Source: Sporosarcina sp. BI001-red (GTDB taxonomy: Bacteria; Bacillota; Bacilli; Bacillales_A; Planococcaceae). From it: DNA of 64,000 nt. The position numbers and the translations under genes were made by a program. Every line of letters starts with the position of its first letter. Within the stretch, counting starts at the first letter, position 1. This document shows positions 62,338-64,000 of the stretch, piece by piece. Where the stretch lies: contig NZ_QQAK01000013.1 of the NCBI RefSeq assembly GCF_003384035.1, positions 62,001-126,000 on the forward strand. Direction: 5' to 3'. The notes under the pieces were generated by a model that was not told where the DNA came from, made no database searches, and saw nothing but the letters and a program-made list of their open reading frames with translations.

Positions 62338-63053
62338 TATTTTTTTGACTTAACGAAGACTTCTTTCTTTTCGGGGAGGATTAAACAGTTTAGCTGTCCG
62401 CCAAATACAGCACCACCGTCTATTCCTATAATGTGATTCGACCCGAAGTAGATGCTGTTATCGGTCTCATCATCACGTAACCCCTTTGTGGGTGTATGTC
62501 CGAAAATTACTGTCTTTGGACCCTTATAGTTAGTATGAAATTCTTCGCGTATCCATATGAGTTCATAGGGATCCGTTTCTTCCAATGGTACGCCTGGTTT
62601 CACTCCCGCATGAATGAAAATCGTGTCTTTTTCTTCAATATAATAAGGAAGATTACGGATGAACTTTAAGTGCCGATTGAGATGATTCGAGTAAAGATGA
62701 GGCTTTTGGAATTCTTCATCATCTGAAAACAAAAAGGATTCCGGTTCGAATCCATAGCTTTGCAATGTCGCATCCCCACCATTTCGACCAGTCCAATTTC
62801 TCCAAACACGTTCGTTTCCATCAATCAGTGATTTGACCATCATATCCTCATGATTACCTTTAAGTGCCACTGCACCTTTTTCGACCAACTCCATCACTTT
62901 GTCGAGTGTAGCTTTTGAATCAGGACCTCTATCTATGTAATCCCCAAGCAAAAATAGTCGATCTGTCTTTGAATTGTAGGATGCCTTTTTTAATAATGCA
63001 GTGAGCATATCCAATTCACCATGGATGTCACTAATGACGAGTGTCCGTTTCAT
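62337..63053 (-). CDS. Calcineurin-like metallophosphoesterase (PP2A-type, bacterial)
   Basis: A 238-residue single-domain phosphoesterase. All metal-binding motifs are seen: SDIHGELDM near 7-15, GDYIDRGPDS near 37-46, KGNHEDMM near 67-74, IFIHAG near 145-150, and VIFGHTPT near 185-192. This is the bacterial Ser/Thr phosphatase / diadenosine tetraphosphatase-like group; the actual substrate is open. Start ATG 63053 has AAAGGGAG upstream; the extra six residues from a TTG at 63071 are not supported. Confidence 0.88.
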   Translation of the reverse strand: MKRTLVISDIHGELDMLTALLKKASYNSKTDRLFLLGDYIDRGPDSKATLDKVMELVEKGAVALKGNHEDMMVKSLIDGNERVWRNWTGRNGGDATLQSYGFEPESFLFSDDEEFQKPHLYSNHLNRHLKFIRNLPYYIEEKDTIFIHAGVKPGVPLEETDPYELIWIREEFHTNYKGPKTVIFGHTPTKGLRDDETDNSIYFGSNHIIGIDGGAVFGGQLNCLILPEKKEVFVKSKK

Positions 63054-63181
63054 AACTCTCTCCCTTTCCAACGCATATCTATACTAACAGTACGCCATAT
63101 TTTTCGATAAATCAATTTCAAAAACGTGTAACAAATCTATAAAGTTGACGTCTGATTCGTTAAAGAGAAGAGGTAGGAAAT

Positions 63182-63742
63182 GTGAAAAAAACAGGAATTT
63201 TGTTTGGTGTGTTCTTGCTTATTTTGTCAATTCCTCATGAAAGAAGGGCACGTGCGTGTTCTTGTATGGAACCCCCCTCTGTTTCTGTAGCCCAAAGTGA
63301 AGCAGATGCTGTGTTTCTAGGTATGATTATAGATATTGCTGATATGGATATTCGAAGAGAAGTGACAGTCGACGTACATGAAGCATGGAAAGGGATAAAG
63401 ACGAAAACCATTAAGATCTATACAGGTCATAACAGTGGGGATTGCGGACTTCCAATCGAAATTGGAGAGAGCTATCTGTTTTATGCTAATGATTGGAGTG
63501 AAAGAAGTGATAAAGGTTTTTTAACAAGCACGATATGTACTCGAACAGCAACAGAAGCGAATGCAAGGGAAGATTTAGTAGAGCTGGGAGTCGGGAAGAA
63601 GGAGTTTACTCAAGCCGCAACAAGCTCTTCTGCTACTAGTCATTCTCCTTGGTTCGCACCCACAATTTTAGGTTCGATTGCTCTTCTATTCCTCCTGTCA
63701 TGGTTCCTCCGAAAAAAACGATTAACTAAAGGAAAGGGATAA
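63182..63742 (+). CDS. Cell-surface protein with NTR/TIMP-like domain
   Basis: A 186-residue exported protein: signal peptide (1-24), then CSCMEPPSVSVAQSEADAVFLG near 26-47, typical of bacterial tissue-inhibitor-of-metalloproteinase (NTR) like domains that begin with Cys-x-Cys; further cysteines at GDCGLPI near 81 and STICTRT near 119. The domain ends near 135. A Ser/Thr-rich linker and a C-terminal membrane helix (about 158-176) with a basic tail anchor it. Start GTG 63182 with GAGGTAGGAA upstream. Function unknown. It overlaps the 3' end of the opposing gene by 17 bases. Confidence 0.75.
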   Translation: MKKTGILFGVFLLILSIPHERRARACSCMEPPSVSVAQSEADAVFLGMIIDIADMDIRREVTVDVHEAWKGIKTKTIKIYTGHNSGDCGLPIEIGESYLFYANDWSERSDKGFLTSTICTRTATEANAREDLVELGVGKKEFTQAATSSSATSHSPWFAPTILGSIALLFLLSWFLRKKRLTKGKG

Positions 63743-64000
63743 AACGTTGGAGAGGGCTTTCAGCAGGGATCATTTTCTCGATATCCTTCAATGCAATCGG
63801 AAAGTAAGGGAACCCCCATACATATGGGGTGATTTCGTATAATTGGAAGTAAATGACGAGGGACGTATCTGCTAAGTAAAAGTCCTGGTCCCTCCTGATT
63901 TCGGTGAAAGGTGGATCGAGTAGCTCCACATCCCATTCTTCAATTTTTGTTCGAATTCGATCGGATAATGGTTTTTCAAAATCTTGGGAGCCTAATAAAT
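63726..64000 (-). CDS. DUF3298-like (RsiV-type) protein, C-terminal part
   Basis: The frame is open to the right edge; the 91 residues seen end …FYLADTSLVIYFQLYEITPYVWGFPYFPIALKDI… (in pieces), the last strand and helix of the DUF3298 domain. Proteins with this domain include RsiV-like anti-sigma factors and lysozyme-binding proteins in Bacillus. The N-terminal part (signal, DUF4163, or membrane anchor) lies outside the window, so its role is not decided. Confidence 0.7.
   Translation of the reverse strand, partial: LLGSQDFEKPLSDRIRTKIEEWDVELLDPPFTEIRRDQDFYLADTSLVIYFQLYEITPYVWGFPYFPIALKDIEKMIPAESPLQRFIPFL

Noticed and set aside
1..64000. CRISPR array, tRNA or rRNA genes, prophage or integrase
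   Set aside because: No regularly spaced direct repeats, no tRNA-like cloverleaf noticed and no integrase or phage structural gene.

Overview
The window looks like chromosome of a low-GC, Gram-positive, spore-forming member of the Bacillales, most likely Planococcaceae (Sporosarcina-like). This rests on gene content, not on a search: spore-coat type proteins (CotF-like, DUF3231), a spore cortex-lytic type LysM-GH18 hydrolase, AbrB, a SAM-I riboswitch in front of metA, a short HisG with HisZ, a staphyloxanthin-like C30 carotenoid cluster (crtP, crtN, crtQ) and strong AAGGAGG ribosome binding sites with many TTG/GTG starts. No rRNA, tRNA, CRISPR array or intact prophage was seen.

Layout. 1-8.8 kb: the 5' part of a TetM-like ribosomal-protection GTPase, small membrane and metalloprotease-like genes, a pentapeptide-repeat fragment, a cysteine hydrolase, a three-gene ABC exporter operon, a methyltransferase and a YitT protein. 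8.9-13.6 kb: a compact locus of an NhaC-type antiporter, a divergently read regulator, an enolase-superfamily enzyme and a GNAT acetyltransferase; the nhaC promoter and the regulator/enolase intergenic region carry the same tandem TTARCGAC motif. 13.7-26.7 kb: chemoreceptor, RNA ligase-like phosphodiesterase, large catalase, thioredoxin, AbrB, second YitT, riboswitch-controlled metA, a TetR regulator with a paired SMR efflux pump (each with the same 17-bp operator), an RluA-type pseudouridine synthase and two spore-related genes. 26.8-37.2 kb: gdhA, argG, hisJ and the histidine operon hisZGDB-AF-IE-C, which has no hisH.

37.3-45.3 kb: small proteins, rlmN, a sigma-B type stress gene, then a response regulator-kinase-SCO operon facing a His-rich lipoprotein, an ASCH protein and a DUF2269 membrane protein; this reads as a copper/respiratory-envelope system. 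45.6-50.0 kb: the carotenoid operon, lacking crtM. 50.8-64 kb: an unknown protein, YczE/LysR pair, pepF, a thioesterase, a dicarboxylate/glutamate symporter followed by a shrunken IS1182-like element that keeps both inverted ends, a third YitT, a BCCT osmolyte transporter with a damaged-looking start, a phosphoesterase and two cell-envelope genes at the right edge.

The most unusual points are the hisH-less histidine operon with an unusual HisF, the nhaC/enolase/GNAT regulon with its shared operator, the TCS-SCO-histidine-rich lipoprotein locus, and the 0.6-kb IS derivative that has captured a dispersed-repeat fragment. All family assignments are from reading the sequence; no database search was run.
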